A DNA stretch of 26,921 bases from Conoideocrella luteorostrata. Its lineage: Eukaryota; Ascomycota; Sordariomycetes; Hypocreales; Clavicipitaceae. Positions 1-10,312 of this stretch are shown in pieces. The DNA lies in assembly GCA_032433595.1 (NCBI GenBank), contig JASWJB010000452.1:1-26921 (forward strand). The letters are read 5' to 3'. The translations under genes and the position numbers were made by a program. Each line of letters opens with the position of its first letter. The stretch's first letter is position 1. The notes beneath the pieces were generated by a model that worked only from the letters and a program-made list of their open reading frames with translations, was not told where the DNA came from and made no database searches.

Positions 1-695
1 AAAAAAATAACTTAAAAAAAATAACTTAAAAAAAAGTAAAAATAATTAATAAAAGTATAAAACTTAATTAATTAATAAGAATTTTAAATTACTTAAGATT
101 ATTTATATTATAATATTATTAAAGCTTTATTTATATTTAAAATTTTATTTTATAATTAAAATTTTATTTAATTAAAAATAAACTTATTAAAATAATAAAT
201 AAAATTTATTAAAGCTATATTAAATTTAATTAAAAGAAACTTTTATTTTATTATTATTATTTTTAAAGCTAAATTTTACTTTATTACTTTTATTTTTTAT
301 AATAATAATAATATTATATTATTTTTACTAAAATTAATAAATAAATAAATAAATTTAATATTATATTTATAATAAAAAATATAGGGTTATTTTAATATTT
401 TTAATTAATAAAGTTAATATAAAAAGGGTAAGGTTTAGTATTTATATAACTAAGATAATTATTTTCTTTTTATATTATATAGCACTTATTATATAAAATA
501 AATAGCTAGACTTAATATAGGCTATATTAGTTACTTATATAATAGATTTAACTTATAAAAGGTTAAATCTTGCTTATTAATAAATAGAAGGAATAATAAC
601 CTTATAACTATCTAAGATCTAACTTATTATTGCTTTGTTTTGCTTTCCTTTACCTAAATACTAATAATACTAATATAATAGCTAATATAGATAAC
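1..695. repeat. AT-rich, RIP-like block
   Basis: Nearly pure A/T sequence, dense in TA and poor in CA/TG and G/C, with stop codons in all frames and no coding potential. In ascomycetes such blocks are typically repeats mutated by RIP (C to T, mostly at CpA). No element identity can be recovered by eye. It ends abruptly at about 695, where balanced composition begins. Confidence 0.75.
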
Positions 696-762
696 TTACG
701 TGTTACGTCCAGCAACCCACTAGCCGTATCCAGCACGTAACGTGCCAGAACCAGCACGTAAC

Positions 763-970
763 AGTGTGGATACACGGGCTGTGCAAGGAAGGTTACGTGG
801 CATCTGGGCCTAAGGCAGGAATTCAGGACGGAAGTGTCTCAGATTATAGGGGTATTTATAGGGGGATTTGGACGAGGCCGTTAGACGGGGGATTCTGCAC
901 CCATTATCTCAGTAACACAGCTGGTTCCATGAATGCAAACATCGTTGAACCTCTCCTATCAATTCCGACA
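763..970 (+). repeat. Solo-LTR remnant, family C copy 1
   Basis: This stretch is similar, with many substitutions, to the reverse complement of about 10495-10711. Shared blocks include GGATACACGGGCTG, GGGGTATTTATAGGGG, GATTTGGACGAGGCCGT, AATGCAAA and CTCTCCT. It ends in TTCCGACA, against TTCCAACA in the other copy. On the opposite strand, TATAAATACCCC resembles a TATA box, as retroelement LTRs often carry. The 5' edge is uncertain. Just upstream (about 703-763) lie two direct copies of CCAGCACGTAAC and an inverted TGTTACGT/ACGTAACA pair. The short open frame here is not a gene. Confidence 0.6.
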
Positions 971-1375
971 TGAACTCTGGCCCTGCGTCGAGAGCGCTAC
1001 GTTGTTGATTAATATGATGAGAGCATTAGGGCCAGGCACGGCAGCCGGTCGCGGAGCTGCATAGAGATACGAAATCTAATCACTGCGTTAATGCCAGATG
1101 TTCGACGGACAACATGGTTGCGTTGACAGCCGTCTTGTGCTTTCATCGAGCGCGCTGCGCTTAGAGGTCTTAACCATTAGCTAAATACAGAACTCTGCCA
1201 AAGCATAGGCAATTTCCCCATATATATAATGAACGCGTCCGACCGACCAGCGGCCGACATAAAATAACAACGTGGGTGCAGAGTACCCCACCTGCGGGTC
1301 AGCTATGGCAATTTGAGCGTTAGTTGGCTTGGCTTCGCGGCCACTATTTGTTTGATGATTCGAGAGAAGCCATGT
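971..1375. other. Non-coding stretch
   Basis: Balanced base composition with no convincing open frame, RNA gene or repeat that I can match elsewhere in the window. It lies between the LTR remnant and the doubtful minus-strand gene. Confidence 0.5.
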
Positions 1376-2051
1376 TCAATCGCATGAATCCTTCAACATT
1401 TCTGCCATCGTAGCCATTGTTTTGTTCAAGGTCTTCCGCGCTTCGCCCATGTCGATCATCATGGCCTCCAACCGTTGCAGTCGCTGTTCGTTCGCATTCG
1501 GATGGTCAGATGGCTCGTTCGAGCTCGCACCGAGCCCTCGCTGCTTTCGCGGCTGTTGCTCCGAGGCCGAGGATTCTCTTGCTTGAGAGTTTCTAAGGGC
1601 CCTACGTCGCGTAACGTCCTTCTCGACCTTGGCGGGGTTCTCGAAGGAACTCTCTAATCCGGCTTGCCACGGCGGAGGTATTCCATCTCTTCTGCACATG
1701 TTTTCGATTTGAGCTTTGGCACTGGTCTCTCCGAGGACTTTCCTCTACAAAACTTCATACGGTCAAGATGTTGATACCCTTATTGTAGAACCTGACGCAA
1801 CAGTCCACCGGTGGATCCTTGCGATTCGCTGCCAGGTTCTTGCGTTGCGTTTGCGACTTCGTCACCCAGAGCAGCTCGTGAAAGTCGCCTCCGTCCTTGT
1901 ACTTCTCCACCTCGAGAAGCCCCCAACCTCGAATGCGGATTCTAGTCGTTGAATGATCAGCCCGGTTTCCTCGACCCTCTCGATGCACACCTGCGTCCCC
2001 CCACTTCCCATGCGGCCGCAGGCCAACGATCAGACCTCCGTCTGCCACCAT
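1376..2051 (-). CDS. Doubtful hypothetical protein, two exons
   Basis: I do not recognise this protein. Two minus-strand frames could join as exons 2051-1797 and 1744-1376 (about 207 aa). The proposed donor is GTCAGG and the acceptor TAG, with a 52-bp intron; the reading phase matches, but the donor is weak. The first part contains GLLEVEKYKDGG and HELLWVTKSQ. The second contains AQIENMCRRDGIPPPW, then a charged basic stretch, then a Leu/Met heptad-like C-terminus (QRLQRLEAMMIDMGEA) that could form a coiled coil. Composition is coding-like, but there is no known domain. It could be a degenerate gag-like or transposon fragment. It would be transcribed divergently from regulator 1. Confidence 0.25.
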
Positions 2052-2505
2052 GGCAGTGAAGTGAGCCAAGGGTACTCAACATGTGTGGAGACGGTGTCCT
2101 TCTAGTCTTTACTCTACTTACAGTACAGAGTAACAACTGAAAGGACTTAGTCTTGGTCTCAACGACACGGCCCATAGCCTCCTCCTTTTCTTGCTTACAG
2201 TCTCCTTTTTCTGCCCACAACCCAAGCGAAGAACCACCCATCCCGCAGGCATGCACAAGCGACTAAACCCCGCACAACGCGGCGGGTTCGAGGCTTGATC
2301 TCACAGTGTCTAATTGCTTGCGTCTCGCACTAGTGAAGGCGGAGCGAGGCGTTGTTCCCCTCCTCCAACACCTCCACTCGTTTCTCATCCCCGACACATT
2401 CATTCATGAGCTTGGGCGCGCGATAATCGCCGCTGTTCTGTCAAGTCGGGCCTTACGAATCTTCCCTGCGATTGCGTCCGCGCTATTTCTCATAACGTAA
2501 GGATC
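2052..2505. promoter_or_regulatory. Upstream region of regulator 1
   Basis: About 450 bp between the doubtful minus-strand gene and the regulator 1 start codon, so it must hold that gene's promoter and leader. Pyrimidine-rich tracts are present around 2340-2400, as in many fungal promoters. I see no clear TATA box or defined operator. Confidence 0.35.
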
Positions 2506-5271
2506 ATGGACAGCCAGAAGAGATATTCGCGGAACCGGCCCTCGCGAGGTGTAGGGCTGCGCAAGACTACAGGATGGTACGTGGCAACCGAACCTAGCAA
2601 GCCGATGGACCCGAAACATGGACATAGGGACGCCATCAGTCACTTTTTCCTGACAATGAGCGCATGATTGATCTTCGCTTCCATGTAGCCTAGCCTGCCG
2701 TCGTCGTCACATCAAATGTGATGAGATACACCCACATTGCGGAGGATGTACGCGCAAGAAGATACTTTGCGACTACAGTCACCCCTCCTCGACTGCAGAT
2801 GCTGCTTGGAAGCTGCGACGAGAAACTACTCGTGTCACTCGTGACCGCGTCAATATCGGTATTGATGGACGTGGAGATTGCGGTCATGGCAACGGCAACG
2901 GCAACACAATCAGTGACGGCAGAGGAAAAGGCAACAATGACATTGCCTTTGACAGCAATGAAAATGGTGAAATCGGAAATAATGGCCACGGCAGGTCTTC
3001 CAACTCCGATGGCGATATTGAAGCTATCATGGATGATGTGGGTAACATGGTAGATGGCACCGGTCATATCTGTATCGACAACCAGAAAGACAACAACCAC
3101 AGCAGGCACGAAGCCGAAAGAACTGATGACAAGCTCGCGAGGCATGAAGATGTCTCCGACGAGAGTGCAAAAGAAGAGCGAACGGCTGTGGGAGTGATGA
3201 GAATATCTGACAAGGGAGAGAGATTGGATGTGCACCATACGTTGGAAACGGACGTCCAACTTGAAGATACCCTTAACATGGCGACAGGGGACGACGATGT
3301 TCCCCAGCAGCAGCACGAGGACGAGCAAATGGAGTTTCCTACGTATAATAATGAGCTAACCCACGCTGCTTCACGCCAAACTCGTGATGATGAACCCAAT
3401 TTTGTCGACGACAATCAAGCCTGCCCGAAAGATCAAGGCCCCCATAATTGTACGAACGCCTACAATTCGGTGTACGAGAACATACCACAAGACCTAGTTC
3501 CACCGTATCGCCCATCACTCCCATCCGGTTGTTCGCCAGACTCACACCCCATGAGCGGGGAATCTCATTATTCGCCAACCTCGAGGTGGCTGAAGCTCTT
3601 GATCTCCGATACGGCCTTGGACACTGCACTAGGCGAGTTCACCGTTATTGAGCAGAACGGGTTGGACATATTCGGCAACTCTCTACATCAAACCCCAAGC
3701 TCGCTGGTGGAGGGGTCAAGCTCTTCCGCACTGCCTGACCACATCATAGAGGCTCAAGAAACCAACCAACAATTTCTCTCCTCTTCACGAAAGTGGCTGC
3801 ATCCGTACCTACAAGAAAGAATAAGTCCCTGCTGCAGCCCAGAGAAGGAGAAAGAAGAACAGCGTTGGAAAGCTAAAGATCCCCTAGTATTGCGGCCTCA
3901 AGAGCAGATTTTGTTTCAACATTTCATTGAACACATCAGCCAATGGGTATGATCTTGCTACATGAGAGCACTGTGCAATATGACTGATTTTCTATCCTGC
4001 AGATGGATCTTTTTGATCCACAAAAGCCGTTCGGCACTTTCTTGCCCCACCTCGCGGTATGTAGAACTCGACTTTTTTTGGGAAGGGAAGAGGTTTCTTG
4101 AGTTCGATCAGACTGATAGTCCCTTTTAGTTACACAATGTTGGTCTGATGAATGCTATTCTAGCGCTCTCTTCGCGGCATTTAGGCATAGTTAACAAAGA
4201 AATGGCAACGTGTGCGGACGGATTTCGTCCGAATCCTGACGATACTATTAGCTATTACTATCGGACTTTGCACTACAGCCAAGAAGCAATGCAATACAAA
4301 ACCTACAAAACCAGCCTGGAGCTCTTGGCAAGTTCTGTCATTATCTCGTCATACGAAATGCTAGACGGATCCAGTACAGACTGGGAGAAGCATCTCAAGG
4401 GCGTCTTCTGGATCCAAAGGTCTCAGATAATACACGGAGATTCCAGCGGCCTTCGACAGGCCGTATGGTGGGCATGGATCTGTCAGGATACTTGGGCTGC
4501 TTTACGCGAGAGGAGGAAGCCCTTCACGTTTTGGAAACCTGTCCGGCATCTTACTGAGCTAAGTCCATTCGAGCTAGCTGCTCGCGCTATAAGGTACTTT
4601 GCGCATGTCGTGGCGTATTGTGCCACGACGCGAGAAGATCATACCAGCAACAGCACTCCTGCATCGCGGTCATCCGAGGCCCGATGCCTGTTGAAGCAGA
4701 TAAACGACTGGAAATCTCAACTCACCGTCGAGTTCAATCCATTACCTTTATCAACGTCTCCTGTAGGAAATCAGGGTATGTTTGTGCCAATATGGATCAG
4801 GCCACCAGCACTTGGTAAGCATGACGTGACTTAGCTCCAATACCTGTTTTATTTTTTTCGCAAAGGCTGACAACTTCAGCCGTTGCCATGCAAGTTCACT
4901 ACTGCTCTCTCATACTATTACACCTACATCAACCGCTACTAGGGGGCATGAACGAATACATCCGGAGGCAACGTCAGTTGAAGACTTGGGCGACTACCGC
5001 ATGTGGTATCGCAATGACATGCAACGATTATGGATCAAGCATTATGACAACTCAGTGTGTCTACATAGGTGAGTGAATTTCCATGCACCACAGTCCAAAA
5101 CATCAGGGGATGTTTGCTCAACTATCTCTTACAGCGGGTATGGTCGTTCAAGACGAACAACAACGCTCAGGAGTACTAGATCTCTTGAACAAGTGCAGTC
5201 GCAGAGCTGGCTGGCCAAGATTTTCCTTGGAAGCTGAGCTTAGACAAATGTGGCAGGATGAGAGCCGCTGA
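2506..5271 (+). CDS. Zn(II)2Cys6 transcription factor 1 (Fungal_trans_2 type)
   Basis: Probable nuclear DNA-binding regulator. Proposed exons are 2506-2576, 2689-3946, 4003-4056, 4130-4814, 4880-5068 and 5135-5271, giving 797 aa in an unbroken frame. The zinc cluster is split by the 112-bp first intron: exon 1 ends KTTG plus the first two bases of a Cys codon, and exon 2 continues CLACRRRHIKCDE, then CGGCTRKKILC. This gives a canonical CX2CX6CX6CX2CX6C with Cys at about residues 24, 27, 34, 41, 44 and 51. A low-complexity Gly/Asn and acidic linker follows. From about residue 430 there is a regulator C-terminal domain (FQHFIEHISQWMDLFDPQKP, then LMNAILALSSRHLG and DWEKHLKGVFWIQRSQ) resembling PF11951. 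Starting at 3029 would lose the zinc cluster. It is convergent with the dehydrogenase gene. Its target genes are unknown. Confidence 0.85.
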
Positions 5272-5378
5272 TATTTTTTTTTTGCGCCACTTCTTAAGAA
5301 TATGCATAATATGAAAGGTTAGGGGGCTTTCCAGACTAATCCAACAATTCCCATCCATTCGAGTGTTTGGTTCATAAC

Positions 5379-5586
5379 TGTAGGAAGCACAGGGGCTTTT
5401 GATTTGACGTCAAAAGGTTCTTGCACGAAGCAATATGTAAAACAAAGCATTCAATTCATTAGGTCTGTCTAAAAAGAGAAGAGAAGAAGAAGATGAGGAG
5501 GAGGATTGCCCCCGAGCGCGCCGTATAAAAGAGGCGCGCTAGGATGGCCACGTGATTACTCGTATGCTTGACAAGGGATTCCAACA
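5379..5586 (+). repeat. Solo LTR, family B copy 1
   Basis: It begins TGTAGGAAGCACAGGG and ends TTCCAACA, and is similar to 16690-16906. Shared blocks include ATTCAATTCATTAGGTCTGT, AGAGAAGAGAAGAA and a TATAAAAGAGGCGC stretch (TATA-like), plus the TTGAC..GGGATTCCAACA end. No target-site duplication is visible around this copy (flanks ATAAC and CTTTT), so it is probably old. It lies 3' of regulator 1. Confidence 0.7.
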
Positions 5587-5794
5587 CTTTTCTGAATGCA
5601 TCCATAGGCGGAACTTTCGTCGCTATCGCAACTTACATGAACGAACATTTATTAGAAAATAGAGGCAATAACAGCATCTCTCTGCGTGGGGTTGAAGCTC
5701 CGAAAATCACTGCAAGCGGAGCCAATGTTAAGTCATAAGCAAACACACTAGCATCGACAAGGACAGCTTACAACTGGAGTTGATAACAGACTTT

Positions 5795-6121
5795 TCTTGA
5801 GATTAGAGTGGCTCATTCGGAGATGACCGAGGTCTCGTATTAGCTAGAATCGTACGATAGTGGAAGAAGGTTGCAGGATCCTGCATGATGTAGGCTTAGG
5901 GCCACTGAAATACGAGCCAATGTTCCCATTACTGAAGGACTAATATAGGAGGATTACGGTGCTCTTCAGGAGAGGGATTATCATCATTATCATCGTTGTC
6001 AGAATTTACCACTTTTCAGTCTCTTCATCAAAATCCATTCAATTAAATCCCACTATTCCTGCCGATTGGCCAATGTTGCAATTTGCTTCCTTTTACCTAT
6101 GTAAAGGCACATAACGCAACA
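5795..6121 (+). repeat. Solo LTR, family A copy 1
   Basis: It aligns along its length with 23098-23418. Shared blocks include GAGATTAGAGTGGC, ATGACCGAGG, CGATAGTGGAAGAAGG, CTGAAGGACTA and GGCACATAACGCAACA. It ends in CAACA; the expected TGTTG start is here mutated to TTCTTG. No target-site duplication remains. It sits between the convergent 3' ends of regulator 1 and the dehydrogenase gene, so it probably does not disturb a promoter. Confidence 0.75.
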
Positions 6122-6178
6122 ATAGCGGCTTCAGTCTTTCTTTCTATTGCCTCTTTGAATATATGTTCCATGGGTCTT

Positions 6179-7422
6179 TCAGTCCATTATAATTGTCGCC
6201 TTGATGCACTGCTTCTTTCTGATGGCATCCAGTGCATCCCCGAATTCTTCTAGTCTGAATGTTTTATCCACAATACCTTGAACTTTGACTTTGCCGCTCT
6301 CCAAGTAGTCGACGCTCTTCTGCAGACAATACATCTGAGAGAACGACCTGACATTGTTAGTTTGTCTTCCAACGTAGAAAGTGTCCTTGCGGGTAACCAT
6401 ATACGGGTCTTGAACATACCCTAGAATTGTAATTTCGTCTCCAAAGATCTTAGACGGAGACACGTTGACCAACGCGTCTTTGTTGTAAACGCCATAATAC
6501 ATAATCTTCCCACCCTTGGCTACGAGTTGCATCGCTTTCTCAGCGACTACATAGGAGCCAGTAGCCTCAATGACACAATCGAAGCCATAAGGATGCTTCT
6601 TTCCAAGTTCTTCCCACTGGGGCTCTGGATTGCTTCTATCGAGCTCGATATATTCGTCACCACAACCCAGTTTCTTGGCCAAGTTCATCTTTTTGCCCTT
6701 ATTGGAGGCGACTGTGACATGTTGTCCACCATTTTGGCGCAACAGCTGAGCTAGACAAAGGCCCGTTGGTCCAGACCCAATGAGCAAAGCCTTGAAGCCG
6801 ACTTGTGGCTGGAGCTGATCAAGACCATGAATAGCACAGGAAGTAGCCTCAAAGAGGGAGGCATCGATCCAAGAGAGTTTTGAGAACTTGAAGAGTTTCT
6901 CCGCAGGAAAAACCGCATACTCCGCGAACCCGCCGTCCACTGTAAAATTGGGTATTTATTAGCAACTTCAAATTGGAAGTGAAAGAAAGGCTCAGCAATA
7001 CTTACAATGCACACCATGGCCCAGAAAGTTCTCGCAGTGCAGGAGCTGGCCTCGGCGGCAATAGTGGCAGGGGCCACACAATTCAGAATTATCGGCAGTA
7101 ACCTTCTCACCAAGCTTGAAGCCGGTCACTGCTGAGCCAAGTTGGACAACAATGCCCGATGTCTCATGGCCAGTCACTACAGGCATACGGGATGCAAAGT
7201 CTCCCTCATGAATATGGAGGTCTGTTCCGCAGACACCGCAGGATCTTACTGCATCTCATGATGAGGGACAATCCGATAAAGGAGCGGCGACTTTTCCTCA
7301 CCTTTGATCAAAATTTCATTGGCCTTAGGCTCAGGAACAGGGAGGGTCGTAAGCGAGAAGTCACGCAACGCCCAGTACTTGATGGCCTTCATCTCCCGGG
7401 GGACGGAGTGATGGGTATCCAT
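6179..7422 (-). CDS. Zinc-dependent medium-chain alcohol/polyol dehydrogenase
   Basis: Proposed exons are 7422-7302, 7248-7006 and 6939-6179 (374 aa, frame intact; introns of 53 and 66 bp). It belongs to the medium-chain dehydrogenase/reductase family: catalytic-zinc motif CGVCGTDLH (Cys44 or Cys47) with GHE at 67-69, structural-zinc cysteines in CGPCHYCRRGQLLHC (98, 101, 104, 112), and a Rossmann GSGPTG at 176-181. The expected reaction is NAD(P)-dependent oxidation of a sugar alcohol or similar secondary alcohol in the cytosol. It looks closest to arabinitol/sorbitol-type dehydrogenases, but the substrate cannot be set from sequence. Two GCGGGG boxes lie 30 and 200 bp upstream of the start codon. 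Neighbouring sugar genes support a role in polyol catabolism. Confidence 0.88.
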
Positions 7423-7451
7423 CTCGTTGGTTGAAAGTGAAGAGGTCCTGA

Positions 7452-7628
7452 GCGGGGCTGTGAGTATCCGTCAGTTTCAGGGCGTTGTCCTATTGCGACT
7501 TATGAAGCATTTCAAAATTTGCCAAAGCCGTTTAGATCTCCTTCCAGACTTATACTTGACATCAAAACCGCTGTTGGTATAAGTTCTGGAAAGTTTAATA
7601 TTCCCACATTGCTTCGGAGAATGCGGGG
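7452..7628. promoter_or_regulatory. Candidate CreA boxes upstream of the dehydrogenase gene
   Basis: GCGGGG occurs at 7452-7457 and 7623-7628, matching the Aspergillus CreA consensus SYGGRG. Short motifs occur by chance, so the weight comes from the same motif recurring in other promoters of the window. The rest of 7423-7664 shows no gene. Confidence 0.35.
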
Positions 7629-7664
7629 TGTTGCGGTTGGACAAAGTACCCCCGAGACGAGACG

Positions 7665-8114
7665 CTATTAGGAGTACCACTAGTTACTTGGAGCTGTCAG
7701 AAAATACGCTAGAAAACGGTGTAATCCACATCTAGCCTATTTGGGCCTAAAGGGTTAGTTGCCACACCTACTGCGTAAAACACATAGAAATTCCTGGAAA
7801 CCTACCCCTCTCACCAACGCGTCCGGATGTTGCGGAATATGACGAACTTTTCAGCAGCGCGAGCCCGGTCAAGGGCCGATTCGCTCAAAAACACAATTTC
7901 CGCCCGCCCGCATCGTGATGCCTCGGAATGCCTCAAAAATCGCGACTAAGAACACCACGCGTTTTCGCGTATAGAGCACCATCTTAGCTGCCAATTAGAT
8001 GCCCGTATTTTGTGTGGCAGGGAGTGGCGGTGGTGATGTGTGCGTATCAAATGCGGATTACAGCGTTTTCTAGCCTATTTTTTACCAGCTCCGACTAGCG
8101 ATACTCGTTATTAG
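7665..8114. mobile_element. Inverted-repeat (MITE-like) element, about 450 bp
   Basis: The end at 7665-7731 and the reverse complement of 8051-8114 are about 80% alike. Shared blocks include GGAGCTG, GCTAGAAAACG and TGTAATCC, and the outer ends read CTATTA and CTAATA. The interior has no transposase. This is the structure of a non-autonomous DNA element with TIRs of about 65 bp. No target duplication could be fixed. It lies about 240 bp upstream of the dehydrogenase start codon, so it may contribute to that promoter. Confidence 0.55.
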
Positions 8115-8149
8115 ATACAGTACCACACCAACAGTCTGTCAAAGACACA

Positions 8150-8171
8150 CATACGCGTTCCAACGCGTATG
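8150..8171. repeat. Near-perfect 22-bp palindrome
   Basis: CATACGCGTT-CC-AACGCGTATG: ten paired bases around a two-base centre, with ACGCGT in each arm. It could form a short hairpin or be a dimeric protein site. It lies between the inverted-repeat element and the dead transposase, possibly in the latter's terminal region. Confidence 0.5.
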
Positions 8172-8341
8172 ATAATCGTAGAAATAAAATTCAACATTGT
8201 GCATGCTAGAATACAGCTATTGATATGGTTCTTGCTTTCCGAGATAGCTGAAGCACTAGTCTTCAATATGATGTGTACCAGCCCTTCGCTTTTTTTGCAA
8301 GCTTCTAGCCGGCGCGGCATTGACTGTATTAGATGCCGAAC

Positions 8342-8765
8342 TTAGTCCTGTGGAATCGCTGCCAACGCCATCTGCAAGCATTCCGCGAGTTCTTTGATGC
8401 ATACTTTATTTCTTTGTAATCCCGATAGATAAGGGAACATTTTATAAAGCCTACTTTTTACAGCACGCCAGACATGCTCGATTGGGTTAAGATCTGGGCT
8501 ATGGCCAGGCCGATCAATTCACCGAACCTCGTGGGCAAGCAGGAATGCGGTTGTAGCCTCACTTGTGTAAATTCTAGTATTATCTTACTGAAAAGAACGT
8601 GTTTCTGAATAAATTAGGAAGAATACCCTCTTCTAAAACTAATATACAATTTCCTTGTGGCTTTCTCGTCGCATTGCATAGTAACAAGAGGGCAACGGCT
8701 AGATTCCCAAATTTCTGCCCAGACTATAATGATAATTGTTGGCTTACAATAATCCTTATTGACCG
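8342..8765 (-). pseudogene. Tc1/mariner transposase remnant (DD34E)
   Basis: Read on the minus strand, this is the C-terminal half of a Tc1-type transposase: VWAEIW..., then QxDNTRIYTSEATTAFLLAH, then RPGHSPDLNPIEHVWRAVK, ending AAIPQD and a TAA at 8342-8344. The Asp of the DN motif (8582-8584) and the Glu of NPIE (8477-8479) are separated by 34 codons, the DD34E pattern of Tc1. It is inactive: TAA at 8585-8587 sits where a Gln is expected (CAA to TAA), TGA lies at 8519-8521, and there is at least one frame change further upstream. The N-terminal DNA-binding part and first catalytic Asp were not found. Confidence 0.8.
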
Positions 8766-9126
8766 ACTTTTGATGTGGCACTGTATTTGTTGGAACAATT
8801 TACCACCCGACCACGGAGCAAAAGTGTACGCCTACTAAATACGCCAATGGCTGTAATTTGGGCTTAATTCTACGCATTAGTATTTTGTATCTTAGCTACA
8901 AGTGTACGCAGTTCTGCCTCCGTCATAATGCGGGGCAGTGGCGCTCCCCCGAGACGAGATCATCGGACCCACTCAAAACTCGAAGAAGCCCTCGTGACGA
9001 CAAATGTAAGCAGCTTAACGTACTTGTATGGGCGACATCTTGATGACTGATGCTTTTTCATGCATCAGTTAGCAGCAGCAGCCATCTCAAGCGTTTGAGT
9101 GGAGAGTGGGGGTTAGGTTATGCTCT
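8766..9126. other. Degraded repeat-like stretch
   Basis: No gene. Part may be the decayed 5' half of the transposase. An 8-bp stem hairpin (ACTGATGC...GCATCAGT) lies at 9046-9069. Nothing else is recognisable. Confidence 0.35.
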
Positions 9127-9401
9127 TGTTGCGTTATGAGCACTATGAGCAATTTTGGAGCACTGGAAATTGATGGGAATAGAAGGATGTAATTTTATGA
9201 TTGAATTGATTGAATACTAATGATGATACTGAACTTCCTGAAGGGCCTGAAAGCCACATATTTATGATGTCTTTCAGGCCTCGTACTCGTAATCTTGTAA
9301 TCCTGTGACCTTCTGACCCGACCTAGCCGGGTGACCCTACCTTGTGACCTTTCTAGCTATTTACGCCCCGATCATCCTGACGAGCATCTCCAGTCTCAAT
9401 A
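9127..9401 (-). repeat. Diverged solo LTR, family A copy 2
   Basis: On the plus strand it reads TGTTGCGTTATG at 9127 (the reverse complement of the family A 3' end), followed by an AGCAATTTT, CTGGAAATTG, GAATAGAAGGAT series shared with 9661-10047. It ends near CAGTCTCAATA. The end is mutated and no target duplication is seen, so this is an older copy. Confidence 0.6.
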
Positions 9402-9660
9402 AGTGGTACTCGATGTAATGGATCGTCTCAGACACACGAATCGCTCAATAGCTGTGCGTTTCAATCATGCAATGCATCAATCCAAAACATGATTACGATA
9501 TTAAAATGGTCCAATGCTTGGGTATTACTGAATCAACTGATGCCCCACGCACCATGAATACACCTTGAATTTTATCCTGAAGTTTCGTCCGTTTCATTTT
9601 GACCAAGGCGAGCCGGCGCCGACGTGATATTGTGACTACAGTTGAGGTTAGACCGAGAGT

Positions 9661-10047
9661 TGTTGCGTTATGTGCCTTCATGAGCATTTAAGAGCAATTT
9701 GCAACAGTGGAAATCGGCAGAAATAGAAGGATTCAATTCAATAGACGACTGTGATAACTAACGATAATCGATGATGTCATAGACTACATAAAATGCATTA
9801 TTTAAGCTATTAGTGCGGAGCTTCACCTTTTGCCAAATTTTGTGACAGATGATGATGGACAGAGTGATGAATTCCTCCTTCTCCGAACCCGTTAGAATGC
9901 TTCAATTTATACCTCTTCTTCCTGCCTGTGAGGTCTCCAGATTCCTCGTCACCTCGGAATCTTCTGGCCCTGGCTCAGCTGATAATATTACTCTCTAGAT
10001 ATTTACGGCACTGATCTTCCTGACAAGGAGCTATTCTCGTCTCAACA
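9661..10047 (-). repeat. Solo LTR, family A copy 3, with AGAGT target duplication
   Basis: Plus-strand ends are TGTTG (9661) and CAACA (10047), with family A similarity to 5795-6121 and 23098-23418 in inverted orientation (TGTTGCGTTATGTGCC, GCAATTTGCAACAGTGG, AGAAGGATTCAATT). AGAGT occurs immediately before (9656-9660) and immediately after (10048-10052), a 5-bp target-site duplication typical of LTR retrotransposons. This fixes the element boundaries. No internal coding region remains. The 9402-9660 stretch between copies 2 and 3 has no gene I recognise. Confidence 0.8.
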
Positions 10048-10168
10048 AGAGTACGAAGTGACCGACAAGCCCTCTGGACAAATGTCAGCGCTTCGCGACT
10101 TATTCCTATCTCCAATCTTGCCATATCACTCAAAGCAGCTTAATTGCCTCACTTAACAAGCCTCAGTA

Positions 10169-10224
10169 TGATCTTACGGCATCGACAGGCCCTACAGGCC
10201 GTGCCGGATGGCGTCGCTCTCCGC
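10169..10224 (-). pseudogene. Orphan 56-bp copy of the regulator 2 Zn-cluster segment
   Basis: The reverse complement matches 13929-13984 over 56 bp with a single mismatch. It encodes RRATPSGTACRACRCRKI, the first half of the zinc cluster of regulator 2. On either side the resemblance stops; the sequence then reads into unrelated repeat DNA, and the second half of the zinc cluster is absent. It cannot give a functional protein. It is either a captured gene fragment or the last conserved piece of a lost paralogue. Confidence 0.85.
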
Positions 10225-10312
10225 GCCACATCCCGGTGAGTTTTAACATCGCTTTTTGTTGTTAGCTCGCTAGCAACAATGAGATATCGATTACCGCCCA
10301 GGGCTTGGCTCC

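Noticed and set aside
764..973. 69-codon open frame
   Set aside because: Lies inside a repeat that recurs at 10495-10711; probably LTR sequence.
2690..3328. 212-codon minus-strand frame
   Set aside because: Antisense to exon 2 of regulator 1, whose zinc cluster is in the plus frame.
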